This document shows positions 27,035 to 35,191 of a stretch of DNA of 64,000 nt, one piece after another. This stretch comes from Parageobacillus sp. KH3-4 (GTDB lineage Bacteria > Bacillota > Bacilli > Bacillales > Anoxybacillaceae). The notes below the pieces were generated by a model. That model had not been told where the DNA came from and made no database searches. It saw only the letters and a list, made by a program, of their open reading frames with translations. A program made the translations under genes and the position numbers. Numbering within the stretch: the first letter of the stretch is position 1; each line of letters starts with the position of its first letter. Location of the stretch: NCBI RefSeq assembly GCF_022846435.1, contig NZ_AP025627.1, positions 3,752,933 through 3,816,932 of the forward strand, read 5' to 3'.

Positions 27035-27123
27035 TACAAACAAAAGATCGTCCTATCGAAATAACCCCTTTACTAGCTGACCACGCTGTTCGCGAAGAAC
27101 GGTTAAAGAAACAGATAGACTAA
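27010..27123 (+). CDS. Possible 37-residue ORF or gene remnant
   Basis: Frame ATG AGA AGG GCT ... TAA encodes 37 residues. The second half (RPIEITPLLADHAVREERLKK) reads like genuine coding sequence, with a helical charged C-terminus, rather than noise. However, its ATG sits in the hairpin of the upstream terminator and no ribosome binding site is visible, so it may be the 3' remnant of a lost gene. No family recognised. Confidence 0.25.
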   Translation: MRRALFYFIQTKDRPIEITPLLADHAVREERLKKQID

Positions 27124-27155
27124 AAATAAAAGCTCTCTTTGATAAGAGAGCTTGT
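27115..27155 (-). terminator. Terminator of the gntP-garK operon
   Basis: AAGCTCTCTT (27130-27139) pairs with AAGAGAGCTT (27144-27153); on the minus strand TTATTTTT follows. It lies 25 bases beyond the glycerate kinase stop codon. Confidence 0.85.
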
Positions 27156-27177
27156 TTTCGTTTTTGAAAACCATTTT

Positions 27178-28320
27178 TTAACCCATATTTCTCCCGATTT
27201 TACAAGCTGCCGCAATGTTTCGAGCCGTTTGGGCAACGTAATATTCCGCGTTTTCTAGTGCTTTTTCTAGCGGAATCACTCCCGGCACGATGCTATAAAG
27301 CGCATCAATTCCGTGGCTTAGCACGACATCGCTATCATCGGAAACGGAGCCGGCAAGCGCAATGACCGGAATATGGTACCGCTTTGCCACTTTCGCTACG
27401 CCGATCGGCGTTTTCCCGAAAACCGTCTGTCCATCGATGCGTCCTTCTCCCGTAATCACCAGCGACGCACCTTGAATTCTCTCTTGAAATTTCACCGTCT
27501 CCAACACAATCTCGACACCGCGTTTCAGCTCCGCATGGAGAAAGGCAAGTAATCCAGCGCCGAGCCCTCCGGCCGCGCCGGCACCTGGAATATCTTTTAC
27601 CTGCTTGCCTAACACTCGTTCAATGACATCCGCATAGTGTTGCAAATTTTGATCTAGCGTCGCGACCATTTCCGGCGTCGCGCCTTTTTGCGGACCAAAA
27701 ATCGCTGAGGCGCCTCTTTCGCCGGTCAACGGATTATCGACATCGCACGCAACCTCAATTTTTACACGGTTTAGCCGTGCATCGAGCCTAGACAGGTCAA
27801 TATCAGCAAGTTCGGACAAACTTCCTCCTCCGGGGCCAATCTCTTTTCCATATCGGTCTAAAAGGCGGCCGCCGAGCGCCTGAATCATGCCAGCTCCGCC
27901 GTCATTTGTCGCGCTTCCGCCGATGCCGATAATAATATGCTCGGCGCCTTCGTTCAGCGCGGCGAGAATCAATTCCCCTGTCCCTCTCGTCGTCGTCACA
28001 AGCGGATTTCGCTTTTCTCGCGGGACAAGGTGCAATCCAGAGGCAGCCGCCATTTCAATGACTGCTGTTTTTCCGTCACCAAGCATGCCGAAAAATGCTT
28101 GGACGCGATCCCCAAGCGGTCCTGTCACTTCCGTTGTCACAATTCGCCCATCTGTCGCGTCGACTAATGATTGAACGGTTCCTTCCCCTCCGTCCGCCAT
28201 CGGAATTTTCACATATTCCGCATCGGGAAATATATCGCGAAACCCTTTTTCAATCGCGTTCGCCACCGCAAGCGCGGACAAGCTTTCTTTAAACGAGTCA
28301 GGCGCAATAATGACTTTCAT
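27178..28320 (-). CDS. garK: Glycerate kinase (GarK/GlxK family)
   Basis: Phosphorylates D-glycerate with ATP to 2-phosphoglycerate, feeding it into glycolysis; 380 residues, the family length. Conserved glycine-rich motifs are visible: MADGGEGTVQSL near 45-56, GIGGSATNDGGAGM near 128-141, and GEGRIDGQT near 290. The ATG at 28320 gives the typical MKVIIAPDSFKESLSA N-terminus, with GGGAG upstream at a rather long 11-base spacing. The permease gene ends only 26 bases upstream, so the two form an operon for uptake and phosphorylation of glycerate or a related sugar acid, controlled by the adjacent CdaR-type regulator. Confidence 0.93.
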   Translation of the reverse strand: MKVIIAPDSFKESLSALAVANAIEKGFRDIFPDAEYVKIPMADGGEGTVQSLVDATDGRIVTTEVTGPLGDRVQAFFGMLGDGKTAVIEMAAASGLHLVPREKRNPLVTTTRGTGELILAALNEGAEHIIIGIGGSATNDGGAGMIQALGGRLLDRYGKEIGPGGGSLSELADIDLSRLDARLNRVKIEVACDVDNPLTGERGASAIFGPQKGATPEMVATLDQNLQHYADVIERVLGKQVKDIPGAGAAGGLGAGLLAFLHAELKRGVEIVLETVKFQERIQGASLVITGEGRIDGQTVFGKTPIGVAKVAKRYHIPVIALAGSVSDDSDVVLSHGIDALYSIVPGVIPLEKALENAEYYVAQTARNIAAACKIGRNMG

Positions 28321-28346
28321 TTTATTCACCACTCCCGTTGTAATCG

Positions 28347-29609
28347 TTAAAACAAACGAAGCATGCCGAAAATAAGCGTCGATATGACAGCAAGCGTCAA
28401 CCCAATGAGCGACTCATACGGAATTAGTTTAAGCCGTTCTTTGATCTCCATGTGGACGCTGCCCGCCGTTGCATGGAAGAAGCTGCCGTGCGGCAAATGA
28501 TCTAGCACGGTTGCACCGGCATGAACCATTGCAGCCCCGGCTAACGCGGAAATTCCTAAACTCATCATCGTCCCGCCAAACACACTGCTAGCAACAGCCG
28601 TTCCCGCCGTCGTCGAAGCGGTCGCACCAGACATCAAAATTCCCGAAATTGGCGCCAGCACATACGCCGGCAACCCAAGATGATCCAAACCGGCAATGAT
28701 CACGTCTTTGAGAGAAGAATTGGCCACAATGCCCGCTAATGTCCCTGTTCCGACTAACATAATCGCAACGCCGGACATTTTCGCCAGCCCAGATATCGCA
28801 TAACCATTCAACTCCTTCCCTTTTTGCATCGCTATCGCGCCAACAATGCCGCCGATTGGAAGGGCGATCATCGGGTCAATCGCAATATTGAACAACGGCC
28901 GCAACGCGAGCAACAATATCGCAACGAGCGGACCAGCGATGGCCGCAAAAAAGGAAGGAAGCTGCCCGCTCTCTTCTCTTTTCTGCACATCATAAACAAG
29001 CGTTCCTCTCCGCACAAGTTTTTTTGCAATAACGTACGTAACAATCAATCCGAACGCTGCTGGGATGATTCCGGCAGCCATTAATGACGTCAGCGGAACA
29101 TGAAACGAGTCCGCTGCGGCGATGGCATTCGGGTTCGGTGACATAATGTTACCCGCCTTCCCGCCGCCGATCATCGCCAACAAAATCGCCGTTTTCGATA
29201 AGCCCGCGCGGCTTGCGATTGCCAACGCAATTGGCGCGACGGTAATGACCGCGACGTCAATAAATACTCCGACCGCGGTCAGCAGCAGCGTCGCCACCGC
29301 AAGCGCGAGCAAAGCCCGCGTTTCTCCAAGTTTTTGAACGATCGTCTCGGCAATCGAAGCCGCTGCCCCGGATTCAATTAAAGCCCCGGCCAACACTCCT
29401 GCTGCCAAAATGCGCAATATGGCAGGAATCATGCCTTTCGCTCCATCCATCATAACCGCAACCGTATCCTCCACATCTACTCCACCAACCATTCCACCAA
29501 CGAAAGCTCCGGCGATCATTCCATAAGCAGGAGAAACTTTCCGCAAAATTAGCACAATGGCAATAATTAGTGCTACGATCGCTCCTAATGCGCTTACTTG
29601 AACATCCAT
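28347..29609 (-). CDS. gntP: GntP-family sugar-acid/proton symporter
   Basis: Membrane symporter of 420 residues with about 12 helices, in the GntP family (gluconate, glycerate, and related sugar acids). Characteristic parts are GMIAGAFVGGMVGG near 27-40, the GGGKAGNIMSPNPNAIAAA loop near 165-183, and LDHLPHGSFFHATAG near the C-terminus. The ATG at 29609 follows GGGAGGGG by 6 bases; the frame is open upstream but without a ribosome binding site. Its partner glycerate kinase suggests that glycerate is a substrate. A perfect cre match lies in its leader, so glucose repression is expected. Confidence 0.88.
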   Translation of the reverse strand: MDVQVSALGAIVALIIAIVLILRKVSPAYGMIAGAFVGGMVGGVDVEDTVAVMMDGAKGMIPAILRILAAGVLAGALIESGAAASIAETIVQKLGETRALLALAVATLLLTAVGVFIDVAVITVAPIALAIASRAGLSKTAILLAMIGGGKAGNIMSPNPNAIAAADSFHVPLTSLMAAGIIPAAFGLIVTYVIAKKLVRRGTLVYDVQKREESGQLPSFFAAIAGPLVAILLLALRPLFNIAIDPMIALPIGGIVGAIAMQKGKELNGYAISGLAKMSGVAIMLVGTGTLAGIVANSSLKDVIIAGLDHLGLPAYVLAPISGILMSGATASTTAGTAVASSVFGGTMMSLGISALAGAAMVHAGATVLDHLPHGSFFHATAGSVHMEIKERLKLIPYESLIGLTLAVISTLIFGMLRLF

Positions 29610-29635
29610 AAACAGCCCCTCCCCCTTTATATACA

Positions 29636-29650
29636 TTGTAAGCGTTGCCA
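29636..29650 (+). promoter_or_regulatory. Perfect cre consensus match before gntP
   Basis: TTGTAAGCGTTGCCA matches WTGNAANCGNWNNCW at every defined position. It lies 26 bases upstream of the gntP ATG, so CcpA bound here would block transcription of gntP-garK. Confidence 0.65.
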
Positions 29651-29723
29651 GGACCCGTTTCATTGTTTGCGCATTCAAAATTTTCGAACCTCTAACTTCC
29701 TTGCCATTGTGCAAATGAACAAA

Positions 29724-30854
29724 TCAATATAAACGATAGATGATCGAGGCAGCGTAAAGCTGCAATAAATCTTTTGCATTATAAGGATCTTTTCCGGTAA
29801 TGCGGCGAATCTTTTCTAAACGATAGCGCAGCGTATTGCGGTGAATGAACAGTTTGTTCGCTGCCTTATTCATTTCTCCTTTTTCTTCGATATACGTGCG
29901 CAGCGTTTCTTGCAGTTCCCCTGTTTCATCATGAAAAAGCAATTTTTCGTAAAACGAAAAAACTTGTTTTGCCAACGGCAGCTCCCCAATATGTGACAAT
30001 ACCATTTCCAAGGCAATGTTTTCATAGTAATAAACGCGGTCATTAGGATAGAGCTTCCGGCCCACCTTCATCGCTTGCCTGGCCAACGTGTATGAATATT
30101 TTAATTTGCGAATATCGGCACCATAAGGACCGATGCCGATTTTCCCACCATGCACCTTTCGCGCCAACCTTTCCGCTGCACTGACCACATCCCTGATGCT
30201 TTGTTCCTTGTGAGGCGCCCACTTCAACACGACAATTTCGGAAGCATATGTGAAAGCCGCCACATCTTCCCGCTCCAATCCATACGTAAGCTCCCGAAAA
30301 AAACGCATTTGTTGTTCGGGGACTTCGATCACCATCACAAATCGAGGAAGAGATAAATCGATACCGAGCGCCTTTGCCCGTTTGAGAAAATGTTCCTCTT
30401 CAATATGGTCATCATAAATGAGCTGGTTGATGAGTTCTTCGATGAGGCGCTGTTTCCATTGTCCTTGTTCTAAAAAAAATGATTGCTGCAATACGAGTTC
30501 TGCGGCCATTTTCACTAATTGCGCATACTCCCGAATGTCGTCGGGATGCCCCGTAATGCCGATTACTCCTGCCGTTTCCCCTAGAAAATGAATCGGCAAA
30601 TTAATCCCCATTTTGACTCCGTTTAGCTGTTGTACAGCCTGTTCGTCAATTTCAACGGCCCTATTCTCCTTTAATACTAACAATGCTCCTTCATGAACAT
30701 CGCCGATTCTCTCTTTATCGCCAGAGCCGATAATGACGCCTTTCCGGTCCATCACGTTAATATTTCTCCCTAAAATTTTCATCGTCCGTTCGACGATTTC
30801 TTGCGCTAGCTCTTTTGTAAATGGATACAATGCTTTTCCCTTCTTCTCCACCAT
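29724..30854 (-). CDS. cdaR: CdaR-family sugar diacid regulator
   Basis: Transcription regulator of sugar diacid/glycerate use. The N-terminal diacid-recognition domain (about 5-130) has GSGDKERIGDVHEGALLVL and IGITGHPDD, matching E. coli CdaR closely; the C-terminal PucR-type HTH has NKLFIHRNTLRYRLEKIRRITG near the end. The start is uncertain. I give the ATG at 30854; an in-frame TTG at 30872 and a TTG at 30830 are also possible, and the last has AAGGG 7 bases upstream and aligns best with the E. coli N-terminus. It lies 115 bases from gntP on the same strand and probably activates the gntP-garK operon. Confidence 0.9.
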   Translation of the reverse strand: MVEKKGKALYPFTKELAQEIVERTMKILGRNINVMDRKGVIIGSGDKERIGDVHEGALLVLKENRAVEIDEQAVQQLNGVKMGINLPIHFLGETAGVIGITGHPDDIREYAQLVKMAAELVLQQSFFLEQGQWKQRLIEELINQLIYDDHIEEEHFLKRAKALGIDLSLPRFVMVIEVPEQQMRFFRELTYGLEREDVAAFTYASEIVVLKWAPHKEQSIRDVVSAAERLARKVHGGKIGIGPYGADIRKLKYSYTLARQAMKVGRKLYPNDRVYYYENIALEMVLSHIGELPLAKQVFSFYEKLLFHDETGELQETLRTYIEEKGEMNKAANKLFIHRNTLRYRLEKIRRITGKDPYNAKDLLQLYAASIIYRLY

Positions 30855-31059
30855 TTTTATAAATGCTTGCAACTACATTTTACTAATCATCCCTGCAACT
30901 GTCTTCTTTATCATAACGGTTTTAAAAATAAAAAAAAGCTGTGTCAAACAACGTACCAGTGCCGGCATTTCGCTAACAAGATGGAACCATCAGTCTTTTT
31001 AAGCTCCTAAAGGAAATAATATCAACTTTGCCATAACTAACTTATTATTCTAAAAAATT

Positions 31060-31090
31060 TTATTATTTACTTTACTTATTATTTACTTTA
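31060..31090 (+). repeat. Tandem 15-bp direct repeat upstream of dtpT
   Basis: TTATTATTTACTTTA occurs at 31060-31074 and again at 31076-31090, identical and one base apart, giving a 16-base period. It lies about 50 bases upstream of the candidate -35 box, a usual place for an activator or repressor site. Confidence 0.8.
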
Positions 31091-31140
31091 AAATTAATTA
31101 AGTATTAAAGACATTTCTCCCCTCATTCTTTAAAAATATT

Positions 31141-31169
31141 TAGACAATATAGAAAAGATAAAATATTAT
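31141..31169 (+). promoter_or_regulatory. Candidate sigma-A promoter of dtpT
   Basis: TAGACA (31141-31146) and TATTAT (31164-31169) are separated by 17 bases; transcription would start about 16 bases before the ATG, just upstream of the AGGAGG. Confidence 0.45.
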
Positions 31170-31192
31170 ATCAGAATAAAGGAGGTTATTAT

Positions 31193-32686
31193 ATGTCAAA
31201 TGTAAACAAGCAGAAAATTGTTGCAAGCGTTCCTCAACAGGGCTTTTTTGGCCATCCTAAGGGGTTGTTCACGCTTTTCTTCACCGAATTTTGGGAACGT
31301 TTCTCGTATTACGGAATGAGGGCAATCCTCGTTTTCTATATGTATTATGAAGTATCAAAAGGCGGATTGGGGCTTGATGAAACCACTGCTCTTGCCATTA
31401 TGTCGATTTACGGATCGCTAGTGTATATGTCCGGTATTATCGGCGGCTGGCTGGCTGACAGAATATTCGGCACTTCTAAAGCTGTGTTTTACGGTGGAAT
31501 CTTAATTATGTTTGGTCATATCGCTTTGGCGATACCCGGAAACATCACGATGTTCTTCATTTCCATGGTCTTGATCGTGCTTGGCACAGGATTGCTGAAA
31601 CCTAACGTTTCCAGCATTGTAGGGGATATTTATAGCGAAGAAGACAATCGCCGCGATGCGGGATTCAGCATTTTCTACATGGGAATCAACCTTGGGGGAT
31701 TCCTTGCCCCGTTAATTGTAGGAACGGTGGGAATGAAATACAATTTCCACTTAGGTTTCGGTATCGCCGCTGTCGGCATGTTTTTAGGATTGTTAGTCTT
31801 TATTTTCACCAAGAAAAAAAATCTTGGCCTTGCCGGTACATTTGTGGCAAATCCTCTGTCACCGGCCGAAAAGAAAAAAGTCTTCACCCTGATTGGCGTC
31901 GGGGCCGCTCTTATTGCTGTCTTGATCGCTGTCGCAATTCCAATGGATTTGCTGACATTTGATACCTTTATTGCTCTTGTGGGAATTCTCGGCATCGTAA
32001 TTCCAGCGATCTATTTCATTGTTATGTACCGCAGCCCGAAAACAACAGCAATAGAGCGTTCACGTGTTATTGCTTATATTCCGTTATTTATCGCTTCCGT
32101 GATGTTCTGGGCTATTCAAGAGCAAGGATCGACCATCCTTGCCAATTACGCGGATAAACGCACACAATTAGACTTTGCAGGAATCCATATTTCGCCTGCT
32201 TGGTTTCAATCATTAAACCCGTTATTTATTATCCTGTTCGCCCCTGTGTTTGCCTGGTTATGGGTGAAGCTCGGAAGCCGTCAGCCATCGATCCCTAAAA
32301 AGTTCTCTTTAGGCTTATTGTTCGCAGGCTTATCATACATTGTCATTCTTTTGCCTGCTTACTTTGGCGGCGACGATTCGTTAGTGAACCCGTTATGGCT
32401 CGTTCTTAGCTATTTAATTGTCGTATTTGGGGAATTATGCTTGTCACCTGTAGGGCTATCAGCCACTACAAAATTAGCACCTGCCGCCTTCTCGGCGCAA
32501 ACGATGAGCTTATGGTTTTTATCCAATGCCGCCGCACAAGCAATTAATGCGCAAATTGTCAAATTCTATACACCTGAGACCGAAATGATTTACTTTGGCG
32601 TCATTGGCGGAGCGGCCATCCTCTTTGGCGTTCTCCTTTTCGCGCTATCGCCAAAAATTGAAGGCTATATGAAAGGTGTAAAGTAA
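31193..32686 (+). CDS. dtpT: Proton-dependent oligopeptide transporter (POT/PTR2 family)
   Basis: Di-/tripeptide:proton symporter of the cytoplasmic membrane, 497 residues with 12-14 helices. The family signature E-x-x-E-R is visible in FFTEFWERFSYYGMRAIL near residue 33, followed by IGGWLADRIFG near 83-93 and the FSIFYMGINLGGFLAP motif near 160. AGGAGG lies 7 bases before the ATG. The gene is monocistronic, with its own promoter candidate, a tandem repeat upstream and a strong terminator downstream. Length and motifs match DtpT of Bacillus and Lactococcus. All residues of the proton-coupling ExxER motif are kept. Confidence 0.94.
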   Translation: MSNVNKQKIVASVPQQGFFGHPKGLFTLFFTEFWERFSYYGMRAILVFYMYYEVSKGGLGLDETTALAIMSIYGSLVYMSGIIGGWLADRIFGTSKAVFYGGILIMFGHIALAIPGNITMFFISMVLIVLGTGLLKPNVSSIVGDIYSEEDNRRDAGFSIFYMGINLGGFLAPLIVGTVGMKYNFHLGFGIAAVGMFLGLLVFIFTKKKNLGLAGTFVANPLSPAEKKKVFTLIGVGAALIAVLIAVAIPMDLLTFDTFIALVGILGIVIPAIYFIVMYRSPKTTAIERSRVIAYIPLFIASVMFWAIQEQGSTILANYADKRTQLDFAGIHISPAWFQSLNPLFIILFAPVFAWLWVKLGSRQPSIPKKFSLGLLFAGLSYIVILLPAYFGGDDSLVNPLWLVLSYLIVVFGELCLSPVGLSATTKLAPAAFSAQTMSLWFLSNAAAQAINAQIVKFYTPETEMIYFGVIGGAAILFGVLLFALSPKIEGYMKGVK

Positions 32687-32760
32687 ACTTTTATTTAAAA
32701 GCAACTTATTGGGAATTTGCCAAGTGCAAAATCGCCAATTTGTCAAGAATGAAAATAGTA

Positions 32761-32798
32761 ATCCTCCGGCTTGCACATAATGCCGGAGGATTTTTTGG
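32761..32798 (+). terminator. Terminator of dtpT
   Basis: ATCCTCCGGC (32761-32770) pairs with GCCGGAGGAT (32782-32791), followed by TTTTTGG. Strong Rho-independent terminator. Confidence 0.88.
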
Positions 32799-33051
32799 AG
32801 GTTTGTTCACCGTTTCTTTTCTAAACTAAAAAGTTATACCTTCGCCAGCTCGCCACTCATCCCGGTCGCATCATTCTTTTGTCTTGATGTTAATTCGCAA
32901 CTTGAAACGATCATTTTACAGTTTCCTATCATCATTATGTAAATCTCATTTATGACATTGCGGCGCAACTATGCCGCCATCATCTTAGAGTGGACCCTAA
33001 CAGTATGCAGGCGCACAAGCATTATCGTTACTTCTATTTTTTGCTCCGCCT
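32799..33051. other. Gene-free region between dtpT and rlmH
   Basis: No supported gene on either strand. The only structure seen is a small GC-rich hairpin (GCGGC / GCCGC near 32962-32980) without a T tract. No terminator for rlmH was found directly after its stop codon. Confidence 0.5.
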
Positions 33052-33531
33052 CTATTTATGGTACGGTTCCCCCCGGTTAATCCGAAACGCGCGGTAAATT
33101 TGCTCTAGCAAAATAAGGCGCATCAGCTGGTGGGGAAAAGTCATTCTCGAAAACGACAACACTTCATCGGCTCGCTCCATCACTTGTTTGCTTAAGCCAA
33201 GCGAGCCGCCGATAACGAACGCAATTTTGCTTTTTCCGTACGTGGCAAGCTTATCTAAAATTTCGGCAAATTGTTCGGATGATTTCATCTTTCCTTCGAT
33301 CGCCAAAGCAATGACGTACGCATCGTCGGGAATTTTCGCTAAAATGCGTTCCCCTTCTTTCTGTTTAATCCGCTCCGCTTCCTGTTCACTTAAATGCTCC
33401 GGCGCTTTTTCATCAGGGACTTCGGTGATGTCCATTTTCGCATAGCTGGACAATCGCTTCGCATATTCGGCAATTCCTTGTGTCAAATATCTTTCTTTCA
33501 ATTTACCAACAGAAATAATATGAATATGCAC
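33052..33531 (-). CDS. rlmH: 23S rRNA pseudouridine-1915 N3-methyltransferase
   Basis: SPOUT methyltransferase of 159 residues that methylates pseudouridine 1915 in helix 69 of 23S rRNA on the assembled ribosome. Visible family features are the N-terminal [13 protein letters not shown], the SAM-knot segment [11 protein letters not shown] near 103-113 and the C-terminal [14 protein letters not shown]. Start codon is GTG at 33531, with AAGGTGG upstream. It lies just after a 51-residue CxxH/CxxC gene, as in other Bacillaceae. Between this gene and htrA is a cluster of DnaA boxes. Confidence 0.95.
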   Translation of the reverse strand: MHIHIISVGKLKERYLTQGIAEYAKRLSSYAKMDITEVPDEKAPEHLSEQEAERIKQKEGERILAKIPDDAYVIALAIEGKMKSSEQFAEILDKLATYGKSKIAFVIGGSLGLSKQVMERADEVLSFSRMTFPHQLMRLILLEQIYRAFRINRGEPYHK

Positions 33532-33556
33532 AATTCATCCCCACCTTACAAACATG

Positions 33557-33795
33557 TTATCCACAGCATTTATCCACATATACACAACATATATCCACAT
33601 ATTGTGTAAAAACATTAGTTCCCTACTATATATACAGCTTTATTTGCGCAAAAATCGCACAATTTCTCAGACTTATCCACAGAAACAAGCGAAATGTTTG
33701 GCGCTTGTTCCATTTTATCCACATACATATCAATCGCTATGTCGATATGTTCTTCACAACAGACAAACATGCTCTCATCCCCCTCTTTATCCACT
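33557..33795. other. DnaA-box cluster between rlmH and htrA
   Basis: TTATCCACA, the perfect DnaA box, occurs at 33557-33565, 33570-33578, 33673-33681 and 33715-33723; single-mismatch boxes are at 33591-33599 (ATATCCACA) and 33787-33795 (TTATCCACT). All six have the same orientation. Two perfect boxes lie inside the small CxxH/CxxC gene. B. subtilis is known to carry DnaA-box clusters outside oriC that dampen initiation, one of which is next to yydA (rlmH), so this is probably the equivalent cluster. Confidence 0.8.
33615..33770 (-). CDS. CxxH/CxxC small metal-binding-type protein
   Basis: A 51-residue protein starting MFVCCEEHIDIAIDMYVDK. It has the two pairs that define the CxxH/CxxC family of Bacillaceae: C5-x2-H8 and C38-x2-C41 (LCDFCANKAVY), which suggest a single zinc site. 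AGGGGG lies 8 bases before the ATG at 33770. Its position between htrA and rlmH is the conserved one for this family. Function is unknown. Two V-D-K tripeptides (residues 17-19 and 31-33) are encoded by perfect DnaA boxes, so the coding sequence also serves as a DnaA binding region. Confidence 0.85.
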   Translation of the reverse strand: MFVCCEEHIDIAIDMYVDKMEQAPNISLVSVDKSEKLCDFCANKAVYIVGN

Positions 33796-33835
33796 TGTGG
33801 AAAAAGAAGAAGGAGCGAAATATGGGCGCTCCTTG

Positions 33836-35044
33836 TTAAAACGATTCTCTCTCCAATTTCATCGTAACCGTATGCTTTTCACCATCGCGATAAAATGTTA
33901 CTCTCATTTTATCGCCAATGGATTTTTTCGTGTATAAATATTTTCTTAAATCTAAAACGTCACGAATCTTTTGGCCATCCAGCGCAACAATCACGTCAAA
34001 TTGCTTTAATCCCGCTCGCGCCGCCGGAGACATCGGCACAACTTGAATGACAGCTACGCCTTCCGTCACATCTTTCGGCAAATGCAACGTCGCTTGCAAA
34101 TGATAAGAGGAAATGTCGCTTAACGAACGAAGTTCTACCCCCATATACGGGCGGCGCACTTGCCCATATTTTTCTAAATCCGAAATAACCGGAATGGCTG
34201 AGTTAATCGGGATCGAAAAACCGATCCCTTCCACTTCTTCTTGCGCGATTTTCATCGAGTTAATGCCGATCACTTGCCCTTCGATATTGACAAGGGCTCC
34301 GCCGCTGTTGCCCGGGTTAATGGCAGCATCCGTTTGCAATACTTCCGCATTCCAATCCGGGGCGCCATCTTGGTCTAAGTCCACTTCCACCGTTCGGTTC
34401 GTTCCCGATATAATTCCTTGCGTAACAGAACCAGCGAATTGCAGTCCAAGCGGATTTCCGATCGCAATGACAGGCTCACCCGGCTTGACAGTGTCTGAAT
34501 TACCAAATTCGGCCACTTTTTTGACATGCTTTGCGTCCATTTCCAACACTGCCAAATCCATTAATACATCGCTTCCCAATAGCTTCGCTGGCACTCTCGT
34601 TCCATCTTTTAAGCTTATTTCCAATTGGCTGGCGTTTTCGACCACATGATGGTTTGTCACAACAAACGCCTTTCCATTTTCCTTTTTGTAGATGACGCCC
34701 GAGCCGGTTCCCTCTTCACCGCCTTGCGACCAAAAGTTCGTTTCTTGGATATTTACAACGCCGACAACCGCATCGGATACTTTATCAATCGCTTTTGTCA
34801 ATTGGCTCGTCACATCGACCGAAACATTTTGCTGTATCGTAGGTGCCGTTCCTGTTTCTCCATTTTGTGTTCGTCCGCTTTCGCTTAAAATATCATAAGG
34901 AAGTATATCCGAAAGAGCCGGAATGGAAATTAAAACTAACAATGCTCCTAAAATGGCACCAACGAACGCGGACAAAAACCAGCCACGACGGTTCCCTTTT
35001 TGTTCCTGACGGTATTGCCCGTAGTGATCATCGTAATATCCCAT
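33836..35044 (-). CDS. htrA: HtrA-family serine protease with PDZ domain (HtrC/YycK)
   Basis: Membrane-anchored quality-control protease acting outside the cytoplasmic membrane, 402 residues. A cytoplasmic N-terminal part rich in Tyr, Asp and Gln precedes one membrane helix (about 22-45). The trypsin-like domain carries the triad His133 (TNHHVV), Asp163 (LMDLAVL) and Ser247 (NPGNSGGAL). A single C-terminal PDZ domain (about 300-395) includes GLKQFDVIVALDGQ. The ATG at 35044 is 9 bases after AAAGGG. It ends the wal operon region, but a gap of about 145 bases after walJ and a TATAAT-like box suggest a promoter of its own. Confidence 0.94.
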   Translation of the reverse strand: MGYYDDHYGQYRQEQKGNRRGWFLSAFVGAILGALLVLISIPALSDILPYDILSESGRTQNGETGTAPTIQQNVSVDVTSQLTKAIDKVSDAVVGVVNIQETNFWSQGGEEGTGSGVIYKKENGKAFVVTNHHVVENASQLEISLKDGTRVPAKLLGSDVLMDLAVLEMDAKHVKKVAEFGNSDTVKPGEPVIAIGNPLGLQFAGSVTQGIISGTNRTVEVDLDQDGAPDWNAEVLQTDAAINPGNSGGALVNIEGQVIGINSMKIAQEEVEGIGFSIPINSAIPVISDLEKYGQVRRPYMGVELRSLSDISSYHLQATLHLPKDVTEGVAVIQVVPMSPAARAGLKQFDVIVALDGQKIRDVLDLRKYLYTKKSIGDKMRVTFYRDGEKHTVTMKLERESF

Positions 35045-35191
35045 GCGCATCAACCCTTTCAACAACGATCATTGTTCAAACAGAAGGCATATCTATTCCC
35101 CATTATACTCTTTTCAAGGCCGAAAAATCCATTATTCATAGTAAAGCGTGCCGGCACCAAACATATTTACTTATTTTGGCCAAAACGGAGG

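Larger units (their letters stand above)
30873..31192. other. Gene-free region upstream of dtpT
   Basis: About 320 bases without a gene between cdaR and dtpT. It is very AT-rich to the right and holds a tandem 15-bp repeat (31060-31090) and the candidate dtpT promoter (31141-31169). I see no promoter clearly assignable to cdaR. Confidence 0.6.

Noticed and set aside
34113..34649. 178-codon open frame on the plus strand inside htrA
   Set aside because: Antisense shadow of the protease domain; Ser/Thr/Pro-rich translation without known motifs.
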